Source: Bradyrhizobium rifense
GTDB taxonomy: Bacteria; Pseudomonadota; Alphaproteobacteria; Rhizobiales; Xanthobacteraceae
Direction: 5' to 3'
NCBI RefSeq assembly: GCF_008123425.1
Contig: NZ_VSSS01000060.1
Coordinates: 52,708-116,707, forward strand
Length of the DNA stretch: 64,000 nucleotides
Part shown: positions 9,388 to 17,535 of the stretch, in pieces
Layout: every line of letters begins with the position of its first letter
How positions within the stretch are numbered: position 1 is the first letter of the stretch
Made by a program: the position numbers and the translations under genes
Notes under the pieces: generated by a model
Seen by the model: the letters and a program-made list of their open reading frames with translations, nothing else
Told to the model about the DNA's origin: nothing
Databases searched by the model: none

Positions 9388-9810
9388 ATGTCGCCAGGCC
9401 AAATGATGATATCCGCTCTTCTCGTTCTGCTGGTGTGTGAGCTCGCCGGCAACGCGCTCCACCAAATGCTTGGGCTTCCCGTACCGGGACCTGTGATCGG
9501 CATGTCAATTCTGGCCGCCGCGCTGGCTTTCAGAAAAGGAGGCGCGAGCTCCAGGTCGCCGATTACCGGCAGCCTGGAGCGGACTGCCGAAACCCTGATC
9601 CGTCACATGGGACTTCTGTTCGTGCCGGCGGGTGTCGGCCTGATCGCGGAGGTCGGCGTGTTGCGGTCGGAATGGTTGCCGATTGCCGCCGGCCTAATCG
9701 GATCGACGTTGCTGAGCCTGGCGGTCACTGGCCTCGTGATGCACTGGAGCATTCGCCGCCGCGCCTCGCGGCGATCGCCAGACACCGTGCACGATCTGGA
9801 GCGGGGTTGA
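9388..9810 (+). CDS. CidA/LrgA family membrane protein
   Basis: About 140 residues, four hydrophobic segments. The family core GLPVPGPVIGMSILAA (residues ~30-45) and the later FVPAGVGLIAE are typical of the CidA/LrgA holin-like family. These act with an LrgB/CidB partner in the inner membrane; recent work links the pair to pyruvate or short organic acid movement and to cell lysis control. The partner follows 20 bases downstream. Starts at 9388 or 9403 (ATG) are both possible; a GTG at 9373 would overlap the preceding gene. Confidence 0.88.
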   Translation: MSPGQMMISALLVLLVCELAGNALHQMLGLPVPGPVIGMSILAAALAFRKGGASSRSPITGSLERTAETLIRHMGLLFVPAGVGLIAEVGVLRSEWLPIAAGLIGSTLLSLAVTGLVMHWSIRRRASRRSPDTVHDLERG

Positions 9811-9830
9811 TCCAAGTCGGACCGCCGCCA

Positions 9831-10550
9831 ATGATTGCAATTGATCATCTCTGGAATTCGCTTGGCACGACGCCGTTGCTCTGGCTCGTCGTAACGCTGG
9901 CCGCCTACACGGCCGGCAACGCGCTGCAGCGGGCTTGCGGGGGGTCGACGTTCGCGAGTCCCGTGCTCATCGCCATCACCATCGTGGCTGTCATCGTCGT
10001 CGTGACCCGGACCGACTACAGGGTCTATTTTACGGCGACCCAGTTCATCAATTTCATGCTCGGGCCGGCAACCGTCGCCCTGGCCATTCCTCTGGCGCGA
10101 AGCGCCCGGCTCGTGAAGGAGAACCTTGCGGGCGTCGGACTGGCGCTGTTGACGGGCTCCGTAACATCGACGATCAGCGGCATTGGCCTGGTGTGGTTGT
10201 TCGGAGGTACACGCACGGTTGCCCTTTCCATGGCGCCGAAGGCCGCGACCACTCCCATTGCTGCCGCGGTGTCCAGCCAGATCGGCGGCATTCCGGCCCT
10301 GACAGCCGCGCTCGCGATCGTCGGCGGCATCGTGGCGGCCGTTGTTGGTCGGACGATGCTGACCAGGTTGAACATCAACGACTGGCGGGCCCATGGCCTC
10401 GCTGCCGGAGTTGCGGGAAGCGGCATTGCGGCCGCGCAAGTAGCCGAGCGCAACGAGCTTGGAGCCGCATTCGCCGCGCTTGGCATCGGACTCAATGGCG
10501 CCCTGGTTGGAATCGTCGTGCCGCTCATTGCGCAGTATTGGAAGTCATGA
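9831..10550 (+). CDS. LrgB/CidB family membrane protein
   Basis: 239 residues with about seven membrane segments. The LrgB signature is present: FMLGPATVALAIPLARS, then GSVTSTISGIGLVW and the conserved LSMAPKAATTPIAAAVS. C-terminal GVAGSGIAAAQVAERNELGAAFAALGIGLNG matches the family end. It is the partner of the LrgA-type gene upstream and forms the two-gene unit typical of the family. The ATG at 9831 leaves a 20-base gap after LrgA. No LytSR-type regulator is next to it. Confidence 0.9.
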   Translation: MIAIDHLWNSLGTTPLLWLVVTLAAYTAGNALQRACGGSTFASPVLIAITIVAVIVVVTRTDYRVYFTATQFINFMLGPATVALAIPLARSARLVKENLAGVGLALLTGSVTSTISGIGLVWLFGGTRTVALSMAPKAATTPIAAAVSSQIGGIPALTAALAIVGGIVAAVVGRTMLTRLNINDWRAHGLAAGVAGSGIAAAQVAERNELGAAFAALGIGLNGALVGIVVPLIAQYWKS

Positions 10551-10698
10551 AATCGATCGTTCGCGCCACCCGGAACGATGTCGGCAATGTGATACGCCGC
10601 GCGACTGCCTGGATTGGGATGACGAACGTCATGTCCGTTCGCTCTCGACCGTTGGCTTTCTGATTTCGCTGACCGCCTGTGCAGCGCGGCTCCCACCC

Positions 10699-10878
10699 AT
10701 GGTACGCACGCACGGCATCGGGCCTTGGCTCATCCATGGGTCGGTCGTGTCACTGGGTGACTTCGTCATCCCGAGGGGAACCTATGCAGGCCCTCGGCCG
10801 CCGATCCATTACAACGATACGCCCAGCTATAACGATCCGTCCAAGTTCGGCGGCCAATCGCTCGGGATGGACCCGTAA
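10699..10878 (+). CDS. Small hypothetical protein, signal peptide possibly out of frame
   Basis: 59 residues from ATG 10699: contains GPWLIHGSVVSLGDFVIP and ends with PPIHYNDTPSYNDPSKFGG then QSLGMDP. The in-frame sequence just upstream (STVGFLISLTACAA) looks like the hydrophobic core and lipobox of an exported lipoprotein, but no start codon is available in that frame. In the next frame an ATG at 10619 gives MTNVMSVRSRPLAF and then a stop exactly where LISLTACAA would continue. One added base near 10661 would join them. Either a frameshifted small lipoprotein or an unusual start. Confidence 0.45.
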   Translation: MVRTHGIGPWLIHGSVVSLGDFVIPRGTYAGPRPPIHYNDTPSYNDPSKFGGQSLGMDP

Positions 10879-10937
10879 AGCCTGGCCGTTCGCCGGTTAT
10901 GCCGCGCGCGATGCTGAAGATGATTTGGAGCGATTCA

Positions 10938-11165
10938 ATGCGCTGTCTGATGGTGCTTGGTCTCTTGCTGGCGTCGTGTGCGACTGCGTCTGCGACGACG
11001 CACGATCCACTGCGTCCGGCTGCACGTCTGCACGTGCAGAGACATCGACTGGTAAATCCGAGTGCAGTACCGCCTGTCGGGCCACGGTTCGCCGTCCCGG
11101 GCTGGAGCAATGAAGACACCGAGCGCTGGCTGGACAGCGCCAGTTCGTTCTGGTCACAGGCCTGA
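10938..11165 (+). CDS. Small exported hypothetical protein
   Basis: 75 residues. Starts MRCLMVLGLLLASCATASA, a signal peptide that might also carry a lipobox (LLLASC). The mature part is basic then ends in the amphipathic segment WSNEDTERWLDSASSFWSQA. A GGAG motif precedes the ATG at 10938; an upstream in-frame ATG at 10899 would place non-signal residues first. No family recognised. It is convergent with the SorB gene, two bases apart. Confidence 0.55.
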   Translation: MRCLMVLGLLLASCATASATTHDPLRPAARLHVQRHRLVNPSAVPPVGPRFAVPGWSNEDTERWLDSASSFWSQA

Positions 11166-11167
11166 CG

Positions 11168-11500
11168 TTAGTTCGTTCCCTTTATGCTGGCCAGATAATC
11201 GACGATCGCGGGCACGTCGCCCTCGTCGATGGGCGCTCTGTAAGCCTTGATCATCTTGTGAACCTCGGAGTCCCAAGCGGACCTGGAGAGAACAGGTTGG
11301 TTCAGCACCATGTCTGCGGAGTGACAGGCCAGACAGTTGTTGTTGATGGCGTCCGCGCTGGATCCGCCCGGAAATAGCGCATCGCCCGGAGGGAGCTCGA
11401 CGCTCGTCGATGTGATCGGCGGAGCGGGCTGAACCTGAGCAGAGGCGGGCGTCAGAAGGGCAGCGAATGAGGTGCCCAGAGCAATGATGACGTGTCGCAT
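11168..11500 (-). CDS. sorB: SorB-like monohaem cytochrome c subunit of sulfite dehydrogenase
   Basis: 110 residues. Signal peptide (MRHVIIALGTSFAALLTPASAQ), then the haem c site CLACH at residues 56-60, and possible axial Met residues downstream (ADMVL, HKMIKAY). It ends IVDYLASIKGTN, the closing helix of class I cytochromes c. Directly follows the molybdenum subunit gene (10-base gap), the arrangement of sorAB in Starkeya and relatives, where SorB takes electrons from SorA and passes them to cytochrome c or the terminal oxidase in the periplasm. The ATG at 11500 is preferred because it begins the signal peptide. Confidence 0.88.
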   Translation of the reverse strand: MRHVIIALGTSFAALLTPASAQVQPAPPITSTSVELPPGDALFPGGSSADAINNNCLACHSADMVLNQPVLSRSAWDSEVHKMIKAYRAPIDEGDVPAIVDYLASIKGTN

Positions 11501-11510
11501 GAAATTGCTC

Positions 11511-12752
11511 CTAAGCGGCGGTGACATGGGCCGTCTCTACGGCATTGAGCATGAAGCCGCTGTTGTTCCAGTTCGGCGTTGCGGGCTGTACGTCGCCGCT
11601 CAGGCTCGTGCAGCGGATCATGAGTGAATGATGGCCCTTCGCCAGCTGGGGAATGGTCACCTGCCAGCGGCGAAAGCTGTATTTGCCGTGATCCTCGCCC
11701 AGTGTTGCGGGTTGCCAGGTCTGACCGTCGTCCATCGAAAGCTCGACCTTGGCGACGCTCGTGTCTCCTCCGAAGGCAATCCCGCGGATCGCCGCGCTGG
11801 CACCGGCCGGAAGCGACGCACCTTCCGTAACATTGGTGAAGAAGGATCGCGGCACCATCCGGCTGATGGGAATCATTTTCACGCCGGTCTGCCCAGGCGT
11901 GATGTTGGCGTGCGGCGTGTCCGGGATAGTGTACGCGGTCGCCATCCAGTAGTTGTCGTCCGCGCGATCGAGGACCTCGATGTCGCTGAGCATCTTGACC
12001 CAATAGGTCGAGTACCATCCCGGCACGATCAGGCGCAGCGGGAAGCCGTTCAGCAGCGGCATCTGCTCACCGTTCATCGCGAAGGCGATCATGACTTCGC
12101 CATCGCGTGCATGATCGATGTCGAGCGACTTGCGGAAATCGGGTGCTTCGGGCACCACGGGCTCGTCCAGTCCGCTGAAGCGGACCTGTATCGCGCCGGA
12201 CTTGATGCCCGCTCGGTCCAGCACATCCTTGAGCCTTACTCCCGCCCATAGCGCATTGCCCATCGCGCCATGCGCCCACTGCGCGCCTGGGACGCGAGGT
12301 GAAAAGAAGCCGCGGGAGTTGCCCGAGCACTGGTTGACGGCGGCGAGCTCGACGCGAGGCATCTTGAGCAGATCGCCGATGGACAAGGACAGCACTTGGT
12401 TGACGTGGCCGCGCACGGCGAGCCGGAAGGCGTCCGCATCGACCGACGTCGGGATCACGGCCCAGTGCCAGCGCACATAGAACTGGTCGTTCGGCGTGAA
12501 CACGCCGCGATCGAACACCTCCATCGGGGTTTCCAACAGCGGAGGCCGGGTACGCTGCAGGATCATGGGTCCCTTCTGCGGGAAGTCATGCGTGATCGGC
12601 CGCTCCTGCGGGCCACTGGCGAACGGAAGGCGCATCGATTGATCGGCCCAGGCCGATGAGCCGGCGAGCGCCAGGCCCGCGAGACCGATGGTCTTGAGCA
12701 CGGCGCGGCGGGACAGAGCTTGAACGTGTTGATCATTGCGATGTAGTGGCAT
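11511..12752 (-). CDS. sorA: SorA-like sulfite:cytochrome c oxidoreductase, molybdenum subunit
   Basis: 413 residues, the usual length for SorA. Tat signal with SRRAVLK at residues 14-20, so it is exported folded with its molybdopterin cofactor. The Mo-coordinating cysteine is in NQCSGNSRG (Cys142). It is followed by GAMGNALWAGVRLKDVL and the sulfite-site region FPLRLIVPGWYSTYWVK, then the C-terminal Ig-like dimerisation domain (AKVELSMDDGQTW). It oxidises sulfite to sulfate in the periplasm. A strong GGAGG ribosome site lies before the ATG. The neighbouring exporter and LysR genes support a sulfite role. Confidence 0.92.
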   Translation of the reverse strand: MPLHRNDQHVQALSRRAVLKTIGLAGLALAGSSAWADQSMRLPFASGPQERPITHDFPQKGPMILQRTRPPLLETPMEVFDRGVFTPNDQFYVRWHWAVIPTSVDADAFRLAVRGHVNQVLSLSIGDLLKMPRVELAAVNQCSGNSRGFFSPRVPGAQWAHGAMGNALWAGVRLKDVLDRAGIKSGAIQVRFSGLDEPVVPEAPDFRKSLDIDHARDGEVMIAFAMNGEQMPLLNGFPLRLIVPGWYSTYWVKMLSDIEVLDRADDNYWMATAYTIPDTPHANITPGQTGVKMIPISRMVPRSFFTNVTEGASLPAGASAAIRGIAFGGDTSVAKVELSMDDGQTWQPATLGEDHGKYSFRRWQVTIPQLAKGHHSLMIRCTSLSGDVQPATPNWNNSGFMLNAVETAHVTAA

Positions 12753-12797
12753 CGAAATCCTCCTGCTGAAATGGATACACGTTCGATGCAGGGGTGG

Positions 12798-13028
12798 TCA
12801 TCCGAGGTTGATGTCCGCGAGAGGATCTTCGACATGCTGGCGGGGTTGCGCCTGGCGAATGCATGGAAGAGGTCCTGTCGTAAAACGAAGGTGCTCTTGC
12901 GAGTGAATGTTACTCCTGTTGCCTGAGGAATGCATCGGGCTTCTGGCGTGCGCGAGGGGCGCGCCGAGCATCGAGCCGGCGGTGACGAGCAAGGCGATCG
13001 CGAGGGAAGCGCGGCGGGAACCGATCAT
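12798..13028 (-). CDS. Small exported hypothetical protein upstream of sorA
   Basis: 76 residues starting at ATG 13028 with a GGAG site (atggagattcac) in front. Signal peptide MIGSRRASLAIALLVTAGSM then GAPLAHA cleavage; mature part about 50 residues, basic, with no recognised motif. It lies 45 bases ahead of sorA on the same strand, so it may head the sorAB transcript. Function unknown. Confidence 0.55.
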   Translation of the reverse strand: MIGSRRASLAIALLVTAGSMLGAPLAHARSPMHSSGNRSNIHSQEHLRFTTGPLPCIRQAQPRQHVEDPLADINLG

Positions 13029-13263
13029 TGTGAATCTCCATCTGTTATGGCAAGCAGAGTGTTCGATGTGCTTGCCGCTTCTCAAGAGGGTAGGTCGCGA
13101 TACGGCAGCAATCCAACGAGATGATCAGATCGTTCTGATCGCCGGCCACGATCGAATGCGCAAAGACGCTGCCGCGCGCTGACGACGCCCGCGGCATTGC
13201 TGGCGAGGCATCAGTTCAATTGTTGCAATGGAATAGAGGTGCCGCCTGCAGGCGCAGGTCGTC

Positions 13264-14154
13264 CTACGCAGCAGGGCCCGCTGTGATGCTGGACATCAAC
13301 GCGGCTTCGGCCTTGCTCACATGCCGCTCCTTGTGGCGCAACGCGTAGAACGAACGCTTCGCCATTTCGCCTTCCAACTGGAACAGCCGCTTTGCCGCGA
13401 TCGCGTTTTCGACCACCAGATCGGAGATGACCGCGGCGCAGCGGCCAGTCTCGACGGCCGTTCGAATTGCCTCGTTCGAGGCGAGCTCCAGCTGCACGGT
13501 GAGGTCGGAAAGGCGCACTCCACGCTTCTTCAGAGCCCGTTCGAACATGGCACGCGTTCCGGAGCCCGGCTCGCGAAGGATCCATGGTGTTGTGGCAATC
13601 CAGTCGGGCGGAAGCTTTCTCTGGTTCGCTAGTGGATGTTGTGAGCCCACGACGGCGACCAGCGCATCGCCGTCGACGCGGCGGGCCGACAGAGCGGCAT
13701 CGTCGATGTCGCCTTCGATGAAGCCGAGATCCGCCATGCCTTCGCGCACGTCGGTCGCGACATGTTCGGTGTTGGCAATCTTCACGTCAAGTTCGATGCC
13801 GGGATAGGTCGCCTGGAAAGCCAATAGCCGCGCGGGCAGCCAATAGCTGCCAACCGTCTGGCTTGCGGCGATCACAAGCCTTCCGGCCTTGAGTCCGGCG
13901 AAGTCCCGAAGAACCTGCTCGGCCGCATGGGCGCGCGCCAGCACGGAACGGGCTTCTCCGAGAAATGAGCGGCCCATATGCGTGAGCACGATGCCGCGAC
14001 CGACCCGATCGAACAACTTGACGCCATAACGGCCTTCGAGCGCGGCGATCGCCGCGCTCGTGGCCGATTGTGTCAGATTCAGTTCGCGGGCGGCCTGTGT
14101 CACGTGCTGCTTGTCCGCGACCGCGGCGAAGATCCGGAGCTGTTCGAGCGTCAT
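13264..14154 (-). CDS. LysR family regulator, YeiE-like
   Basis: 296 residues. N-terminal winged helix-turn-helix (residues 1-60: FAAVADKQHVTQAARELNLT, SAAIAALEGRYGVKLFDR) and a substrate-binding domain with RLVIAASQTVGSYWLPARL and ADLGFIEGDID, which match the YeiE/CysL branch rather than CysB. YeiE in enterobacteria is reported to respond to sulfite. It begins right after the exporter stop codon (GTG at 14160 overlapping, or ATG at 14154, which I prefer), so the two genes are cotranscribed, exporter first. With SorAB next door a sulfite-sensing role is a reasonable inference. Confidence 0.88.
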   Translation of the reverse strand: MTLEQLRIFAAVADKQHVTQAARELNLTQSATSAAIAALEGRYGVKLFDRVGRGIVLTHMGRSFLGEARSVLARAHAAEQVLRDFAGLKAGRLVIAASQTVGSYWLPARLLAFQATYPGIELDVKIANTEHVATDVREGMADLGFIEGDIDDAALSARRVDGDALVAVVGSQHPLANQRKLPPDWIATTPWILREPGSGTRAMFERALKKRGVRLSDLTVQLELASNEAIRTAVETGRCAAVISDLVVENAIAAKRLFQLEGEMAKRSFYALRHKERHVSKAEAALMSSITAGPAA

Positions 14155-14156
14155 GG

Positions 14157-15215
14157 TCACCCCATGAATTTGATGAGAGCCAGGCTGAAAGTTGCAATGA
14201 ACAGGAAGGCAAGTGCGCCCAATATAGCCGGACGCAGGCCGTGCGCGTAGAGTTTCGAGATATCGGTCTCGAGGCCCATGGCGGCGAGAGCGATCGTGAG
14301 CAGGAAGGTGGACAGGGTGATCGTGGCGTCCCTCATTCCCGCCGGAATGGTCACGACACTGTTGATGGCAGTCACCGCGACAAAGCCGATTGCGAACCAG
14401 GGCAGGGGTGCCCTTGCCGACCTGCCGGGCGCGCCACGGGCCGCCAGCCGGGGCCCGACGCTCAGGGCCAGCACCACAGGCGCAAGCAGCATGACTCGCG
14501 CAAGCTTGGCGACCGTGGCAATTTCGCCGGCGCGCTGGCTGTTCTGAAAAGAAGCGGCGGCCACCTGCGCGATCTCATGGATGGATGCCCCGCTCCAGAG
14601 GCCATAGGCCGCGCCGTCGAGATGCAGAAGATGCGGCAGCACAGGATAGACGAACATTGCGATCGAGCCGAAGATCGTGACGCAGGCAATCGCGTAAGCG
14701 ACATCCTCGTCGGACGCTCCGGTGACGCTGTTGGTCGCGACAACGGCCGAAGCACCGCAGATCGAGGTGCCCGCGGCGATCAGTTCCGTGAGCTTTCGGT
14801 CGACGCCCAAGGCGCGACCGGCTGCGAGAGTAAAGGCGAAGGTGGCAACGAGCGTGCCGACGACGATCAAGAGTCCCCTTGCACCCACGGCTGCAAGCTG
14901 GGTCAGCGTGATCTGAAAGCCGAGGAGAACGATCGCGGCCCGAAGCAGACGGCGCATGCTGAAAGCAATTCCCGGGGCGGCGAAGGACGGAGTGCCGACC
15001 AGATTGCGCATGGATATCCCGATTGCGATGGCGAGGATCATGGGGCTGAACGTGGCAATTCCTGGAACGCCGTGAAGCAATTTGGCGACGAGAGCGATAG
15101 CTCCTGCCAGCGCCACCCCGGGGATGACGGCGCGGGCTGGTTTCACCCGCGATACGATGGCGTCGCGGATGACGGATCTGACTGGAGAAGTGCGGAAGTC
15201 GATGGCAGAGGTCAT
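14157..15215 (-). CDS. yeiH: YeiH family putative sulfate/sulfite exporter (UPF0324)
   Basis: 352 residues, about ten membrane segments. Family landmarks are ILAIAIGISMRNLVG near residue 65, LLRAAIVLLGFQITL, the conserved loop ELIAAGTSICGASAVVATN, and YGLWSGASIHEIAQVAAA. YeiH-type proteins are inner-membrane transporters linked to sulfur compounds; direct evidence for substrate is limited. The gene starts the unit with the YeiE-like regulator and is divergent from the DUF305 operon, with the candidate LysR box at 15290-15304 in between. Strong family match; substrate inferred. Confidence 0.9.
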   Translation of the reverse strand: MTSAIDFRTSPVRSVIRDAIVSRVKPARAVIPGVALAGAIALVAKLLHGVPGIATFSPMILAIAIGISMRNLVGTPSFAAPGIAFSMRRLLRAAIVLLGFQITLTQLAAVGARGLLIVVGTLVATFAFTLAAGRALGVDRKLTELIAAGTSICGASAVVATNSVTGASDEDVAYAIACVTIFGSIAMFVYPVLPHLLHLDGAAYGLWSGASIHEIAQVAAASFQNSQRAGEIATVAKLARVMLLAPVVLALSVGPRLAARGAPGRSARAPLPWFAIGFVAVTAINSVVTIPAGMRDATITLSTFLLTIALAAMGLETDISKLYAHGLRPAILGALAFLFIATFSLALIKFMG

Positions 15216-15289
15216 TGGCGTTACTCCGGGTTACGCCAAAACTGGTCTGCGGCGATGAATTTATCCAACAGATTGATATTCAGATTATG

Positions 15290-15304
15290 ATCGATAAAAT
15301 CGAT
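15290..15304. promoter_or_regulatory. Candidate LysR operator upstream of yeiH
   Basis: Perfect inverted repeat atcgat-aaa-atcgat, 75 bases upstream of the exporter start in the divergent intergenic region. It is AT-rich against a GC-rich background. The size and dyad symmetry fit a LysR-type site for the regulator encoded by the second gene of the unit. Confidence 0.4.
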
Positions 15305-15441
15305 TTGTCATCGCTGGTGCGCATTCCCTGGGCGGGACGCTAACGCGTCTGCGATCGGTCCGAAGATCGTACCTTAGTCATTGTTGCCGCTGGCTTTTTT
15401 GAAGGCCGTCTGCCTGCGCCGAAGAACCTTTGCGGCCGTTT

Positions 15442-15466
15442 GGAATAAAACGCGTGCCGCTCCGTC
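15442..15466 (+). promoter_or_regulatory. Candidate ECF sigma factor promoter
   Basis: ggaataaa at 15442-15449 and cgtc at 15463-15466; the distance from GGAAT to CGTC is the same 21 bases as in GGAAC-N16-CGTT promoters of ECF sigma factors. It lies 33 bases before the ATG of the operon that itself encodes an ECF factor and anti-sigma factor, so autoregulation is likely. Confidence 0.5.
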
Positions 15467-15498
15467 AAACTCCCATGCGATCAACATGGGAGTTCAGG

Positions 15499-16032
15499 AT
15501 GCACCAGAAGTCGCGCAGATTCATTGCGACACTCGCAAGCAGGTGTCGTTTCCGAAGACCAGGGCTCGCCGCGATCCTGTTGGGTGGGCGAGTCCTGATT
15601 GCTTGCGCGATCCCGCCGCTCGCGTTCGCGCATGAAGCCCATCCGGCCGATCCTCCGGCAGGGCTGACCGCCGAGGAATCCGCGTTCCTGAAAGAGAACG
15701 ACGCGGCGATGACCAAGATGATGAACGACATGGCGACGAAGCCCAGCGGCGATATCGATCGCGACTTCGTTGCCATGATGAACCCGCATCATCAGGGCGC
15801 CATCGACATGGCCGTAATCGAGCTGCGCTACGGCAAGAACGAGCAGCTTCGGCGGATCGCGCAGGAAATCATCGTCGACCAGATGCAGGAGATCGCCGCG
15901 ATGAAACTCGCAATCGGCGAGCCGGCGACCGACACGACGCCCGCGCCGACGCAGCCGCAGGCTCTCCCTGCCGCGCACGTTCACCATCATTCGGGCATCC
16001 AGATGGATATGTCCTCCGGAATGAAAGACTAG
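15499..16032 (+). CDS. DUF305 family exported protein, first gene of the ECF operon
   Basis: 177 residues from ATG 15499. A basic N-terminus and hydrophobic segment ending ALAFA-H form a signal peptide. DUF305 core: TKMMNDMATK, DRDFVAMMNPHHQGAIDMAV, then QLRRIAQEIIVDQMQEIAAM. The C-terminus is His/Met-rich (HVHHHSG, QMDMSSGMKD), which suggests metal (copper) binding in the periplasm. It is followed 9 bases later by the beta-propeller gene and then by the sigma/anti-sigma pair, all on one strand. Upstream ATGs in frame would add a tail between promoter and signal peptide and are rejected. Confidence 0.88.
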   Translation: MHQKSRRFIATLASRCRFRRPGLAAILLGGRVLIACAIPPLAFAHEAHPADPPAGLTAEESAFLKENDAAMTKMMNDMATKPSGDIDRDFVAMMNPHHQGAIDMAVIELRYGKNEQLRRIAQEIIVDQMQEIAAMKLAIGEPATDTTPAPTQPQALPAAHVHHHSGIQMDMSSGMKD

Positions 16033-16041
16033 GAGCGAAAC

Positions 16042-17496
16042 ATGATAACGTGGAAAACTGTCTTCCTGGCGGCAACGATGCTCGCAACCGGGTCCGCTGC
16101 GTGGGCCGGGCAAGCGCCCGGCGCGCTGTCCTCGCCCGACATTCCGATCAGCCATCACGACCGGATTTATGCGGCCGAGCAGTTCTCGAATACGGTCTCG
16201 GTGACGGATCCCGTCGACAACAAGCTGCTCGGCGTGATCCGGCTGGGCGATCCGCAGCCGCTCAATTTCAGCCCGCTCTACAAGGGGCAGGTGCTCGTCC
16301 ACGGTATGGGCTATTCGCCCGATCACCACACGCTCGCGGTGGTGTCGATCGGCTCGAATTCGGTCACCTTCATCGACACCGCGACCAACGCGGTCAAGCA
16401 TGTGACCTATGTCGGTCGTTCGCCGCATGAGGCATTCTACACGCCGGACGGCAAGGAGGTGTGGGTGACGGTGCGCGGCGAGAACTACATCTCCGTGATC
16501 GATGCCAATAGCTTTGAAGAGAAGACGCGCATCACGACTCCAAGCGGCCCGGGCATGCAGATATTCTCGCCCGATGGCAAGTACGGCTACATTTGCTCGT
16601 CGTTCAATCCGGAAACCGATGTCGTCACGGTTGCCGATCACAAGATCGTCGCCAAAGTGAAGCAGGATAGCCCGTTCTGCCCGAACATCGCCGCGACGCC
16701 CGACGGCAAGCAGGTCTGGTTCACGCTCAAGGACGTTGGCAAGACGCAGGTATTCGACGCACGTCCTCCGTTCAGCCTCATCAAGACGATCGACACCGGT
16801 CCGATCACGAACCATGTCAACTTCGCACAAACCGCCAAGGGATCGTTCGCCTATGTCACGATCGGTGGCTTGAACGAAGTCAAGGTGTTCCGCACCGACG
16901 ACTTCTCGCAGGTCGCGACCATCCCGGTCGGCAATTTGCCGCACGGCGTCTGGCCGTCGGGCGACGGATCGCGCGTCTATGTCGGCCTTGAGAACGCCGA
17001 TGCGCTGGCGGCGATCGATACCGCGACCAACAAGGTGATTGCCAGCATTCCGATCGGTCAGGCACCTCAGGCGATCGCCTATGTCCCCAACGCCGCGCCC
17101 AATCCCGACGACCGGGAGAACCTTCAGCCGCTCGGCGTTGCCGGTCAGGCTGCCCATCTCGCCCTGGCGCCCAAGAGGGAGGCGGGCGATGGCAAGGTGC
17201 CGACCAGCGTGTCGCTGTTCGACCAGGGCCTGATCCAGATCCTCCAAGCTTCGGTGACGGGTCTCCAGCCGAAGCAGAAATATGTGCTGGCGCTGTCCGA
17301 GCATGAGGACGGCAGCGGCCCGTTGCAGCCGCTCGCAGCGTTCATGACGAACCCGGCAGGATCGGCTATCGTCAACGCCGCTGGCCCGATCCGGCAGATC
17401 GTCGATCAGGGGGCAAAGGCCGACAGGCGATACCTTGTGATTGCGTCCGGCGAACCGGCCATGCCCGGCGAGGCGATCCAGATTGAGACCCGTTGA
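16042..17496 (+). CDS. Exported YVTN-type beta-propeller protein
   Basis: 484 residues. Signal peptide MITWKTVFLAATMLATGSAAWA, then repeated blades of about 45 residues with the NTVSVTDPVDNKLLG, NSVTFIDTATNAVKH, NYISVIDANSFEEK and NADALAAIDTATNKVIAS pattern typical of YVTN/lactonase-like propellers. A C-terminal domain (~370-484) has no clear match but contains KYVLALSEHEDGSGPLQ. It is probably periplasmic, perhaps binding a ligand or redox cofactor. It is placed between DUF305 and the ECF sigma gene, so it belongs to the same regulon; the enzymatic role is unknown. Confidence 0.88.
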   Translation: MITWKTVFLAATMLATGSAAWAGQAPGALSSPDIPISHHDRIYAAEQFSNTVSVTDPVDNKLLGVIRLGDPQPLNFSPLYKGQVLVHGMGYSPDHHTLAVVSIGSNSVTFIDTATNAVKHVTYVGRSPHEAFYTPDGKEVWVTVRGENYISVIDANSFEEKTRITTPSGPGMQIFSPDGKYGYICSSFNPETDVVTVADHKIVAKVKQDSPFCPNIAATPDGKQVWFTLKDVGKTQVFDARPPFSLIKTIDTGPITNHVNFAQTAKGSFAYVTIGGLNEVKVFRTDDFSQVATIPVGNLPHGVWPSGDGSRVYVGLENADALAAIDTATNKVIASIPIGQAPQAIAYVPNAAPNPDDRENLQPLGVAGQAAHLALAPKREAGDGKVPTSVSLFDQGLIQILQASVTGLQPKQKYVLALSEHEDGSGPLQPLAAFMTNPAGSAIVNAAGPIRQIVDQGAKADRRYLVIASGEPAMPGEAIQIETR

Positions 17497-17535
17497 CGTT
17501 CGCTGAAGCGAGAAGGAACGCAGGCGGAGGGCGAG

